Below are positions 6,943 to 12,385 of a stretch of 15,791 bases of DNA, one piece after another; the stretch's first letter is position 1, and each line of letters begins with the position of its first letter. The notes under the pieces were generated by a model. It did no database searches. It saw only the letters and a list, made by a program, of their open reading frames with translations, and had not been told where the DNA came from. This stretch comes from Oscillospiraceae bacterium. Lineage in GTDB: Bacteria > Bacillota > Clostridia > Oscillospirales > Oscillospiraceae. The stretch lies in the NCBI GenBank assembly GCA_017409645.1, contig JAFQSI010000136.1, forward strand, positions 1 to 15,791, in the 5' to 3' direction. A program made the translations under genes and the position numbers.

Positions 6943-6983
6943 ACAAAGCAGCGCATGGTTTTCCTGTGCCTGCTTTGTTTTTT
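6943..6983 (+). terminator. Rho-independent terminator of the tRNA-Leu/hairpin unit
   Basis: ACAAAGCAG (6943-6951) pairs perfectly with CTGCTTTGT (6970-6978), with extra pairs CGCA/TGTG inside, followed at once by a run of T ending at 6983. It is the fifth hairpin after the ACTTCAC linker, so the array ends in a terminator on the plus strand. Confidence 0.75.
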
Positions 6984-6997
6984 GCAACACAGAACCC

Positions 6998-7801
6998 TCA
7001 TCTGCCGATGAAGGACGGCAGCCAGCGGATCAGCAGGGCCAGCGCGGCCAGGGCCGCGGAAAAGACCAGGACCACGGTGAACATCGCCGTCATGAAGGCA
7101 TTGAACTCCCTGAGGGCACCCAGCACCAGCCCGACAGCGCCGAATACAGAGCTGACCGCCGTGACCGCCAGGGTGATCAGCAGATACAGCGGCAGTGCAT
7201 CAAGGGAATTTTTCACATCGGCGGGGCTGAGGGTGATGTGCAGGGACACCGACAGCATCGCAAGCACGGACAAAAGCCGCAGCCAGAAGGAGCCGGACTC
7301 GCTGCCGAATTCGGCGATCATGTCGGGCAGCATGCCCAGACCGGTGCCGATGATCTTCAGCACTGAGCCGTTGCCCTCTGCAATGGTGCCCAGGGCGGCG
7401 GTGTAGGCGCTCCAGGTATCCGGAAAGGCGAGCCACAGCAGAAGGCTCAGCACCGCCATGCCGCTGAAGATCGGTCCCGCGCCGATGAACAGGTTCCCCA
7501 GCCGCTGGTACAGCCTGTTGGAATTGTAGCTGTGTTCCACATAGCCCAGTCTGCCGTCACCGGCCCAGGGCTGCCACAGCACCAGCTCCTCGATCTTATG
7601 TCCAAACAGCAGACACATCCCGGCGTGGCCCAGCTCGTGGACCGGCGTGCCGATGATGGAGGCGGCCAGGACCGCCCGGTAGCCCTTGTACCCAAGCAGC
7701 TCCATAAACAGATGCTTGCAGACCCACGCAATGATGCCGCAGATCACGATGGCCGCCACCGGGTAGAGCGTGACCGCGATGTAGTGAAAGATGAATTCCA
7801 T
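6998..7801 (-). CDS. Integral membrane protein with HELGH zinc-protease motif (M50-like)
   Basis: A 267-residue, strongly hydrophobic protein with about six membrane helices. TPVHELGHAGMCLLFGH contains the HExxH zinc motif (H55, E56, H59), placed within the membrane region as in site-2-type proteases. Later GNLFIGAGPIFSG recalls the conserved Gly/Pro loop of such proteins, and SLHITLSPADVKN (H188, D195) could supply a third metal ligand; this is inference. The classic NPDG motif of M50 was not seen, so family membership is uncertain. The ATG at 7799-7801 is chosen for the AGAGG nearby upstream; an in-frame GTG-like extension to 7867 has no ribosome binding site. The gene converges with the tRNA-Leu unit and is divergent from thioredoxin. 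A TATACT (7840-7845, minus strand) may be its -10 box. Substrate unknown. Confidence 0.65.
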   Translation of the reverse strand: MEFIFHYIAVTLYPVAAIVICGIIAWVCKHLFMELLGYKGYRAVLAASIIGTPVHELGHAGMCLLFGHKIEELVLWQPWAGDGRLGYVEHSYNSNRLYQRLGNLFIGAGPIFSGMAVLSLLLWLAFPDTWSAYTAALGTIAEGNGSVLKIIGTGLGMLPDMIAEFGSESGSFWLRLLSVLAMLSVSLHITLSPADVKNSLDALPLYLLITLAVTAVSSVFGAVGLVLGALREFNAFMTAMFTVVLVFSAALAALALLIRWLPSFIGR

Positions 7802-7909
7802 AACCGTACCTCTCAAATAAAACAGCAGAACACATCCATAGTATACGATTTCCGGGAAAAAGTCCACTTTTATTTTCCATGAAGTTTCCAGTTTCCTGCC
7901 CCCTCTTTT

Positions 7910-7922
7910 GTGACGAAATCAC
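7910..7922. promoter_or_regulatory. Small inverted repeat in the divergent region before thioredoxin
   Basis: GTGACGAAATCAC has arms GTGA/TCAC around five bases and lies between the divergent membrane-protease and thioredoxin genes. A -10-like TATTCT (7945-7950) sits downstream, but no good -35 box was found. It is weakly reminiscent of a Rex site (TTGTGA...TCACAA), but the spacing is one base short and the right arm is incomplete. Confidence 0.25.
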
Positions 7923-7984
7923 GGAAGTCTCCGGAAGAATCGGGTATTCTATAGACACAAAGAAACACGAAGGAGGACTTGAAT

Positions 7985-8293
7985 ATGTCTGCTGTGAATA
8001 TCAATCTGAATAATTTCCGTCAGGAGGTCCTGAACTCCGACAAGCCCGTTCTGCTGGATTTCTGGGCCCCCTGGTGCGGCCCCTGCCGGATGGTGGTGCC
8101 CATGGTGGAGTCCATCGCCCGGGAGCGCCCCGACATCAAGGTCGGCAAGGTCAACATCGACGAGGAATTTGAGCTGGCGAAAGAATTCGGCATCATGTCC
8201 ATCCCCACCCTGGTAGTCATGAAGGACGGCAGGATCGTCCGCCAGTCCACCGGTGCCCGGCCCAAGGATCAGATCCTCGAAATGCTCAACTGA
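7985..8293 (+). CDS. trxA: Thioredoxin
   Basis: A 102-residue cytoplasmic thiol-disulfide oxidoreductase that reduces protein disulfides and is itself reduced by thioredoxin reductase. It has the usual length, the active site WCGPC (C31 and C34) in FWAPWCGPCRM, the conserved cis-proline P74 in SIPTL, and the NIDEE and G-rich C-terminal blocks. The ATG at 7985 is preferred over a TTG at 7979, because AGGAGG at 7971-7976 is eight bases from the ATG but only two from the TTG. It is a single gene with a strong terminator; no thioredoxin reductase gene is nearby. Several paralogues are usual in Clostridia, so the symbol denotes the family, not the specific locus. Confidence 0.95.
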   Translation: MSAVNINLNNFRQEVLNSDKPVLLDFWAPWCGPCRMVVPMVESIARERPDIKVGKVNIDEEFELAKEFGIMSIPTLVVMKDGRIVRQSTGARPKDQILEMLN

Positions 8294-8325
8294 ACCCAAT
8301 CTCTTCCGATTTCTCCCTAAGAAGG

Positions 8326-8355
8326 TCCCTGCCGTGATCCCCGGCAGGGATTTTT
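8326..8355 (+). terminator. Rho-independent terminator of thioredoxin
   Basis: TCCCTGCCG (8326-8334) pairs perfectly with CGGCAGGGA (8342-8350), followed by five T (8351-8355). Confidence 0.9.
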
Positions 8356-8367
8356 CTGCTGTGAGCC

Positions 8368-8396
8368 TTGAAGCGGACTGCGAATTATGGTATCAT
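8368..8396 (+). promoter_or_regulatory. Promoter of the YwaF-like gene
   Basis: TTGAAG (8368-8373) and TATCAT (8391-8396) are 17 bases apart, and TGG precedes the -10 box (extended -10). It lies just after the thioredoxin terminator. Confidence 0.75.
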
Positions 8397-8436
8397 GGGC
8401 GCGGCTACCAAAATTCGACAGTAAGGAACATATAGT

Positions 8437-9186
8437 ATGAAAGAATTTCTCCTCTATTTCCTGGGTCAGGGCGAGACTCAGGAATTTGCCCTGTTCACCC
8501 CCGCCCATTTTGCCCCCATTTTGCTGATGATCGCCCTGATCCTGCTGACCCGCCGCTATGCCGACCGGCTGCGGCAGTGGAAGCATGAGGAGGGCATCCG
8601 CTACTTCCTGGCCTTCGCGCTGATCTGCTCGGAGATGGCCTACTACTGGCGTCTGGTGGCGATCCCGGAGCTGGGCCCCAACCCGGTGGAGAACCTGCCC
8701 ATCGCCGTCTGCGGCTGGGCTGCCATCTTCGGCAGCTACATGGTCATCGGCAAGAATCAGAAGCTTTTCGACATCATCTACTTCTGGCTGCTGTCCGGCT
8801 CCCTGTTCGCCCTGCTGACTCCCACGCCCCTGACCTACTGCGGTCCCACCCGCTTCCGGTACTGGCAGTTCTGGACCGAGCATACCTTCGGCTACATCGC
8901 CGTGTTCTACATGATCTTCGTGCACGGCATGCGGCCTGACCGCCGGTCCCTGGTCCGGTCCTACGTCGCCCTGCTGATCCTGACCGCCATCGCCTACTAT
9001 ACCAACCGGCTGATCCCCGGGGCCAATTACCTCTACATGGCCCGTCCCGAGTCCGCCCCCTCGGTGCTGGACATCCTGCCCCCCAATTTCCTCCTGCGCT
9101 TCTGCGTCATGCTCGTGGTCATCACCGGCATGTACTGCCTGGCCTACCTGCCCTGGCATCTGAAGGACAAGAAGGCAAACGTATAA
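8437..9186 (+). CDS. TIGR02206/YwaF family membrane protein
   Basis: A 249-residue integral membrane protein with about seven hydrophobic segments (near 24-38, 54-68, 88-105, 112-128, 150-164, 172-188 and 218-240). The pattern ENLPIAVCGWAAI (C92), YFWLLSGSLFALLTPT and WTEHTFGYIAVFY (H149) is characteristic of the TIGR02206 family (YwaF of Bacillus; TMEM164 of animals is thought to be related). If that relation holds, the conserved Cys and His could belong to an acyltransferase-type active site, but for bacteria no role is established. A basic C-terminus (HLKDKKANV) faces the cytoplasm by the positive-inside rule. The ATG at 8437 has AAGGA about ten bases upstream. Single gene with its own promoter; the transcript ends in the hairpin region from 9192. 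Confidence 0.8.
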   Translation: MKEFLLYFLGQGETQEFALFTPAHFAPILLMIALILLTRRYADRLRQWKHEEGIRYFLAFALICSEMAYYWRLVAIPELGPNPVENLPIAVCGWAAIFGSYMVIGKNQKLFDIIYFWLLSGSLFALLTPTPLTYCGPTRFRYWQFWTEHTFGYIAVFYMIFVHGMRPDRRSLVRSYVALLILTAIAYYTNRLIPGANYLYMARPESAPSVLDILPPNFLLRFCVMLVVITGMYCLAYLPWHLKDKKANV

Positions 9187-9191
9187 ATTTT

Positions 9192-9221
9192 CACCCCGGA
9201 ACCGAAATTGGTTCCGGGGTG
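9192..9221 (+). terminator. Terminator-like hairpin without T-run, after the YwaF-like gene
   Basis: CACCCCGGAACC (9192-9203) pairs perfectly with GGTTCCGGGGTG (9210-9221). The stem is that of a strong terminator, but it is followed by TCAGCTTG instead of T residues. Almost the same hairpin, with a T-run, occurs at 9441-9472. Confidence 0.6.
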
Positions 9222-9241
9222 TCAGCTTGTCCAAAAAGGCA

Positions 9242-9403
9242 CTTGCCTCTCCCTCTGGGAGAGGTGGCCGAGCGAAGTGAGGTCGGAGAGGGCCTCCCGA
9301 TTTTCAATGAAAATCGGGAAGAATCGAATATTTGCATTGCAAATATTCGATAACCCTCTCAGTCACGCTGACGCGTGCCAGCTCTCCCAAAGGGAGAGCC
9401 AAG
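9242..9403. repeat. Palindromic intergenic repeat, copy 3, with two inner hairpins
   Basis: The ends are hairpins CCTCTCCCTCTGGGAGAGG (9246-9264) and GCTCTCCCAAAGGGAGAGC (9381-9399), inverted relative to each other with matching inner flanks (GGAGAGGG against CCCTCTCAG). Two perfect hairpins lie in the middle: TCCCGATTTTC/GAAAATCGGGA (9295-9319) and TCGAATATTTGC/GCAAATATTCGA (9324-9350). No coding frame of note. Same plan as copies 1 and 2, which lack these inner hairpins. Confidence 0.7.
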
Positions 9404-9440
9404 GCGCTTTGCGCGTTTTAGGGGTTCTTTGACTGTCTGT

Positions 9441-9472
9441 CACCCCGGAACTATTGGTTCCGGGGTGTTTTT
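9441..9472 (+). terminator. Rho-independent terminator (second copy of the 9192 hairpin)
   Basis: CACCCCGGAAC (9441-9451) pairs with GTTCCGGGGTG (9457-9467), followed by five T. The arms are the same as those at 9192-9221; the loop is shorter. It probably is the original T-rich end of the YwaF-like gene's terminator, now separated from that gene by repeat copy 3. Confidence 0.8.
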
Positions 9473-9479
9473 CAACATT

Positions 9480-9511
9480 CATTCTGCATTTTGCATTATG
9501 CATTCTGCATT
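9480..9511. repeat. Short tandem TGCATT-type repeat
   Basis: Four units of the form (A/T)TGCATT with small changes stand in a row: CTGCATT, TTGCATT, ATGCATT, CTGCATT. A shorter relative (TTTTGCATTCTGCATT) occurs at 12370-12385. Both lie just behind the 3' end of a minus-strand gene. Confidence 0.55.
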
Positions 9512-9516
9512 TTTCG

Positions 9517-10398
9517 TCACAGCTCCACGCCGAGGAATCTCTTCGCCAGGATGCCCACGCAGAAGGACACCACAGCCACGCCCACGCTGATCAGCGCCAT
9601 CTCCCAGAAGCGGCGCTTGAAGGGCTGATCCTGGGCCACGCTGGTGTAGTAGGTGAAGCCTGCGATGATGGCGATGACCACACCCAGCATCAGGATCAGG
9701 GCCGGGATGTAGGCCGTGGCCGGCAGCAGCAGGTAGGGGGCGATCAGGGCGATGACGGTCAGAAGATACGCAACGCCGGTGTAGGAGCAGGATTTCAGGG
9801 CGTCGGTCCGGCCCTCGCTCCGGGCAGCCAGGAATTCGCTGGACGCCATGGAGAAGGTGGCGGAAATGCCCACGATCAGACCGGAAAGGGCGATGAGCCG
9901 GTTGTTCTGCAGCGCAAAGACGAAGCCCGCCAGGGAGCCGGTCAGCTCCACCAGCGCATCGTTCAGACCCAGGACCATGCTGCCCACATACTGCAGCCGC
10001 TCCTCGTCCAGCATGGCAAGCAGGGCCTGCTCATGCTCCTCCTCCTGTATGCGGATCTGGGCGCTCTCGGGGACCTCGTCGGCCAGGCGCTCATATTCGA
10101 TCTGGGCGCTGCCCTCGCCCCGCTCCATGAGCTTGACGGCAAAGGTGAAGCCCAGGACCCGGGCGATGAAGGTGTAGAGCAGGATCTTGCCCTTGCTGGG
10201 CTTCAGGTCCTCACCGGTGTAATTCTGCCAGATCCGGCAGTGGGCCATCTCCTCCCTGGCCAGACGCAGCAGCGTCCGGCGGTTTTCCTTGCCCTTGGCA
10301 AAGGACGCGATATTTTTGTAGATGATGCTCTCATCCAGCTCGTTCTGCTGCATTTTGCGGACGATCGCCATCGTCTCGGGGGTCAGAGTTTGGGTCAT
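9517..10398 (-). CDS. Ferritin-like/VIT1-CCC1 fusion metal transporter
   Basis: A 293-residue membrane protein with two parts. Residues 1-130 form a rubrerythrin/ferritin-like four-helix domain with candidate di-metal ligands E20, E50, H53 (REEMAHC), E95 and the EEEHE block at 119-123. Residues 135-293 form a VIT1/CCC1 transporter: GSMVLGLNDALVELTGSLAGF is the family signature, followed by membrane helices and the ATFSMASSEFLAARSEG loop. Family members move Fe2+ or Mn2+ out of the cytoplasm (MbfA, fused ferritin-VIT proteins), the ferritin domain probably sensing or delivering iron. The ATG at 10396-10398 follows AGGAGG; the open frame extends far upstream, through the divergent ZIP gene, but that extension is antisense and not real. 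Divergent with a ZIP transporter. Confidence 0.9.
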   Translation of the reverse strand: MTQTLTPETMAIVRKMQQNELDESIIYKNIASFAKGKENRRTLLRLAREEMAHCRIWQNYTGEDLKPSKGKILLYTFIARVLGFTFAVKLMERGEGSAQIEYERLADEVPESAQIRIQEEEHEQALLAMLDEERLQYVGSMVLGLNDALVELTGSLAGFVFALQNNRLIALSGLIVGISATFSMASSEFLAARSEGRTDALKSCSYTGVAYLLTVIALIAPYLLLPATAYIPALILMLGVVIAIIAGFTYYTSVAQDQPFKRRFWEMALISVGVAVVSFCVGILAKRFLGVEL

Positions 10399-10425
10399 GG
10401 GTAGTCCCTCCTTTTTCTTTTTCCT

Positions 10426-10454
10426 ATCATACACCCAGCCGCGGTCCGTTTCAA
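10426..10454 (-). promoter_or_regulatory. Promoter of the ferritin-VIT1 gene
   Basis: On the minus strand, TTGAAA (10449-10454) and TATGAT (10426-10431) are 17 bases apart, 27 bases upstream of the start codon. Confidence 0.75.
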
Positions 10455-10476
10455 GGGCCGGGACCAGATTTTCCTG

Positions 10477-10505
10477 TTTTGTTTTGCGGGAACCTATGAT
10501 ACAAT
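10477..10505 (+). promoter_or_regulatory. Possible upstream promoter of the ZIP gene
   Basis: TTTTGT (10477-10482) and TACAAT (10500-10505) are 17 bases apart. It lies between the arms of a split inverted repeat, GACCAGAT (10462-10469) and ATCTGGTC (10527-10534). The -35 box is weak. Confidence 0.35.
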
Positions 10506-10556
10506 ATTTTCCACAGGGCGGGCGTGATCTGGTCACAGTCTTTCGTCCCCCTGCCG

Positions 10557-10565
10557 TGGTATCAT
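10557..10565 (+). promoter_or_regulatory. Extended -10 promoter of the ZIP gene
   Basis: TGGTATCAT is an extended -10 element 29 bases before the ATG. It is the same nine bases as in the promoter of the YwaF-like gene (8388-8396). No recognisable -35 box. Confidence 0.5.
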
Positions 10566-10594
10566 GGACATACAAAACACGAGGAGGTTCCGTT

Positions 10595-11377
10595 ATGGAA
10601 TTGAAAATCATATCTGCCGTCATGCTGCCCTTCCTGGGCACCGTCCTCGGCTCCGGGGGCGTGTATTTTCTGAAGGGGTCCATGGACCGGCGGCTCCAGC
10701 GGATGCTGACCGGCTTCGCCGCCGGCGTCATGGTGGCGGCCTCCATCTGGAGCCTGATCATCCCCGCCATGGACCAGTCGGAGCATATGGGCCGCCTGGC
10801 CTTCCTGCCCGCCTTCATCGGCGTGTGGGCGGGCTTCGGCTTCCTGCTGCTGCTGGACCGGCTGATCCCCCACCTGCATCTGAACAGCGAGTGCCCCGAG
10901 GGCATTGAATGTGGTCTGGGCAAGTCCACCATGATGGTCCTGGCCGTGGCCCTGCATAACCTGCCCGAGGGCATGGCCGTGGGCGTGGTGGCCGCGGGCT
11001 GGCTGACGGGCAATGAGTCCATCTCCTTCGCCAGCGCCCTGGCCCTGTCCCTGGGCATCGCCCTGCAGAACCTGCCCGAGGGCGCCATCATCTCCATGCC
11101 CCTGAAGTCCAACGGTATGTGCCGCAACCGGGCCTTCGGCTACGGCGTGGCGTCGGGCGTCATCGAGCCCATCGGCGCCGTGCTGACCATTTTGCTGGCC
11201 AATTGGGTGGTGCCCATCCTGCCCTACCTGCTGGCCTTTGCCGCCGGTGCCATGCTCTACGTGGTCGTCGAGGAGCTGATCCCCGAAATGAGCGAGGGCG
11301 AACATTCCAACATCGGCACCATCTTCTTCGCCGTGGGCTTCACGCTCATGATGATGCTGGACGTGGCGCTGGGATGA
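10595..11377 (+). CDS. ZIP-family divalent metal transporter
   Basis: A 260-residue membrane protein of the ZIP (ZRT/IRT-like) family, which imports zinc, iron or manganese into the cytoplasm. HNLPEG (H121-G126) in helix 4 and QNLPEG (Q158-G163) in helix 5 form the paired metal site of the family; Q in the second motif is common in the GufA-like branch. A loop rich in possible metal ligands (HLHLNSECPEGIEC, about 93-106) lies before helix 4, as in other ZIPs. The ATG at 10595 is chosen for GAGGAGG eight bases upstream; the in-frame extension back to 10322 overlaps the divergent gene and is not real. It faces the ferritin-VIT1 exporter across about 196 bases, suggesting joint control of a metal, though which metal is not visible. 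Confidence 0.9.
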   Translation: MELKIISAVMLPFLGTVLGSGGVYFLKGSMDRRLQRMLTGFAAGVMVAASIWSLIIPAMDQSEHMGRLAFLPAFIGVWAGFGFLLLLDRLIPHLHLNSECPEGIECGLGKSTMMVLAVALHNLPEGMAVGVVAAGWLTGNESISFASALALSLGIALQNLPEGAIISMPLKSNGMCRNRAFGYGVASGVIEPIGAVLTILLANWVVPILPYLLAFAAGAMLYVVVEELIPEMSEGEHSNIGTIFFAVGFTLMMMLDVALG

Positions 11378-11397
11378 TCAAAACGCCTGACCGCCAA

Positions 11398-11741
11398 CTG
11401 TAGGGTGGGGTCATGACCCCACCGAGCAGGTCGGACAACTGCCCAGGCCAATCAGTGGTACCAAGCCAAAGCTACCACCGTCATTGCGAGGAGCGAAGCA
11501 ACGTGGCAATCCGTTCTCTTTCCGGCCCCTCCGGGGCCGGGCGGTGCTTTGCACCGCAGGGGATGCGGATTGCCACGCCCTTACGGGCTCGCAATGACGA
11601 TGAGAGTCGGCAGCTGGTCCTCCTGATTGGCCTGGGCACTCATCGAACGCGGTCGGCGGGGTGGTGCTCCGCGCAGCGAATCCAGAATCCAATGATTGCC
11701 GGGGGCAATCACACCTTGATTCCTATGACCCCGCCCTACAG
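11398..11741. repeat. Nested palindromic element of 344 bp
   Basis: Three layers of inverted repeats share one centre. The outer ends CTGTAGGGTGGGGTCAT (11398-11414) and ATGACCCCGCCCTACAG (11725-11741) match at all but one base. The middle pair TGCCCAGGCCAATCAG (11440-11455) and CTGATTGGCCTGGGCA (11623-11638) is perfect. The inner layer is the separate element at 11480-11598. The left end also carries a 20-bp palindrome, GGTGGGGTCATGACCCCACC (11404-11423). No protein-coding frame inside is convincing. It fills nearly all of the gap between the ZIP gene and the small XRE gene. Confidence 0.75.
11480..11598. repeat. Inner palindromic repeat (CATTGCGAG type)
   Basis: GTCATTGCGAG (11480-11490) and CTCGCAATGAC (11588-11598) are perfect inverted ends. 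CGTGGCAATCCG (11502-11513) and CGGATTGCCACG (11566-11577) form a second perfect pair, with GGCCCCTCCGGGGCC and GGTGCTTTGCACC hairpins in the middle. This repeat type is, to my knowledge, widespread in gut Firmicutes. Here it lies within a larger palindrome, as if inserted near its centre. Confidence 0.75.
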
Positions 11742-11765
11742 GGAAAAGCAACGCAATACTCAGCA

Positions 11766-11793
11766 AAAAATCCGCCCTCTCGGGCGGATTTTT
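11766..11793 (-). terminator. Bidirectional terminator behind the small XRE gene
   Basis: AAAAATCCGCCC (11766-11777) and GGGCGGATTTTT (11782-11793) pair perfectly around TCTC; on either strand the stem ends in a T-run. The last base overlaps the stop codon of the XRE gene. The stem is nearly the same as that at 12386-12429. Confidence 0.85.
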
Positions 11794-12035
11794 CATTTCT
11801 TCGGATAGGGCTCCTTGATGTCTGTTCGGTCCATCAGGTAGTCCACACTGACCCCGTAGAGGTCGGCCAGTTTACCCACCATCTCCAGGGAATAATACAG
11901 AACGCCAGTTTCATATTGGGAATAGGTATTCTGCTTGATATTCAAATATTCCGCAACCTGCTTCTGGGTATAGCCCCGATCGATCCGCAGGTTCCGGATG
12001 CGCTCATACGGCATTACTTCATAACGCACTGTCAT
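11793..12035 (-). CDS. Small XRE-family repressor
   Basis: An 80-residue protein consisting almost wholly of a Cro/C1-type helix-turn-helix: YERIRNLRIDRGYTQKQVA, then the recognition helix region NIKQNTYSQYETG, and LADLYGVSVDYLMDRTD. This is the form of many single-domain repressors of phage or chromosomal cassettes. The ATG at 12033-12035 is preferred over the preceding GTG; an internal ATG at 12014 would give a form starting MPYERIRNL, which is the more usual start for such proteins. None has a strong ribosome binding site. It is divergent to an unknown 78-residue protein, and two matching palindromes lie in the shared promoter region, so it most likely represses itself and its neighbour. 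The tail KEPYPKK is basic. Confidence 0.85.
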   Translation of the reverse strand: MTVRYEVMPYERIRNLRIDRGYTQKQVAEYLNIKQNTYSQYETGVLYYSLEMVGKLADLYGVSVDYLMDRTDIKEPYPKK

Positions 12036-12046
12036 CACCCGCTATG

Positions 12047-12075
12047 AGCATACCCTATCTGAAAATCAGATATTG
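12047..12075 (-). promoter_or_regulatory. Possible promoter of the small XRE gene
   Basis: On the minus strand, TATGCT (12047-12052) could be a -10 box, with a poor -35 CAATAT 17 bases upstream (12070-12075). The 17-base spacer coincides almost exactly with the left operator. Confidence 0.4.
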
Positions 12076-12097
12076 CGTTTTATCTGATTTTCAGATA
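12056..12097. promoter_or_regulatory. Twin mirror-image operators of the XRE/78-residue pair
   Basis: TATCTGAAAATCAGATA (12056-12072) and TATCTGATTTTCAGATA (12081-12097) are each palindromes with 7-bp arms, and each is the exact reverse complement of the other. Their centres are 25 bp apart. They lie inside the spacers of the two divergent promoters, so a bound dimer would block both genes. The likely ligand is the XRE protein encoded at 11793-12035. Confidence 0.85.
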
Positions 12098-12101
12098 TAG
12101 T
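12073..12101 (+). promoter_or_regulatory. Promoter of the 78-residue protein gene
   Basis: TTGCGT (12073-12078) and TATAGT (12096-12101) are spaced by 17 bases. The right operator (12081-12097) occupies the spacer and touches the -10 box. Confidence 0.75.
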
Positions 12102-12129
12102 GATCGTATCACATACAGGAGGAATGACT

Positions 12130-12366
12130 ATGAGCGACTGGATCAACCGTGCCTGCGATGAAGTGGACCGTCTTGCAGCACAGGACCCCTACTTTCAGGA
12201 GTTAGACGCACAGCGGAAAGCACTGGAGCCAATTTACCAGCGGATACTGGATTCAATTCCCGAATCTGATCGCGAAAACCTGATCGAGTATGAGTATCTC
12301 ATCTCCGAACTGGCCTACCAGAAGATACAGGCCGCCTATCAATTGGGCTGCCGCCGAACGGTGTAA
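12130..12366 (+). CDS. Uncharacterised 78-residue protein under XRE control
   Basis: The family is not recognised. The protein has 78 residues, is rich in charged residues and is probably all alpha-helical: a first helix SDWINRACDEVDRLAAQ, a second ELDAQRKALEPIYQRILDSI, and a third ENLIEYEYLISELAYQKIQAAYQLG. It has no signal peptide, no membrane helix and no cysteine cluster. The ATG at 12130 is chosen over one at 12124 because AGGAGG (12117-12122) is seven bases away from the former and one from the latter. It has a good promoter covered by an operator and a 20-bp terminator stem behind it. The position next to a single-domain XRE repressor suggests a cassette, perhaps a prophage remnant, toxin-antitoxin-like unit or regulator with a partner protein; none of these is shown. 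Confidence 0.7.
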   Translation: MSDWINRACDEVDRLAAQDPYFQELDAQRKALEPIYQRILDSIPESDRENLIEYEYLISELAYQKIQAAYQLGCRRTV

Positions 12367-12385
12367 CCATTTTGCATTCTGCATT

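Noticed and set aside
6847..6983. CRISPR array behind tRNA-Leu
   Set aside because: There are no direct repeats of 23 bases or more with regular spacers; the units are different hairpins with only a 7-base linker in common, and no cas gene is near.
7910..7922. Rex-type redox operator before thioredoxin
   Set aside because: The arms match only partly and the spacing is one base short of the known Rex site; kept only as a weak inverted repeat.
10399..11127. N-terminal extension of the ferritin-VIT1 protein through the ZIP gene
   Set aside because: The extension is antisense to the ZIP gene and covers a good promoter and ribosome binding site; the ATG at 10398 begins exactly at the conserved ferritin-like domain.
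11399..11741. Short protein-coding frames within the nested palindrome
   Set aside because: Frames on both strands reach 70-130 codons, but they follow the palindromes, have no ribosome binding sites and show no recognisable domain.
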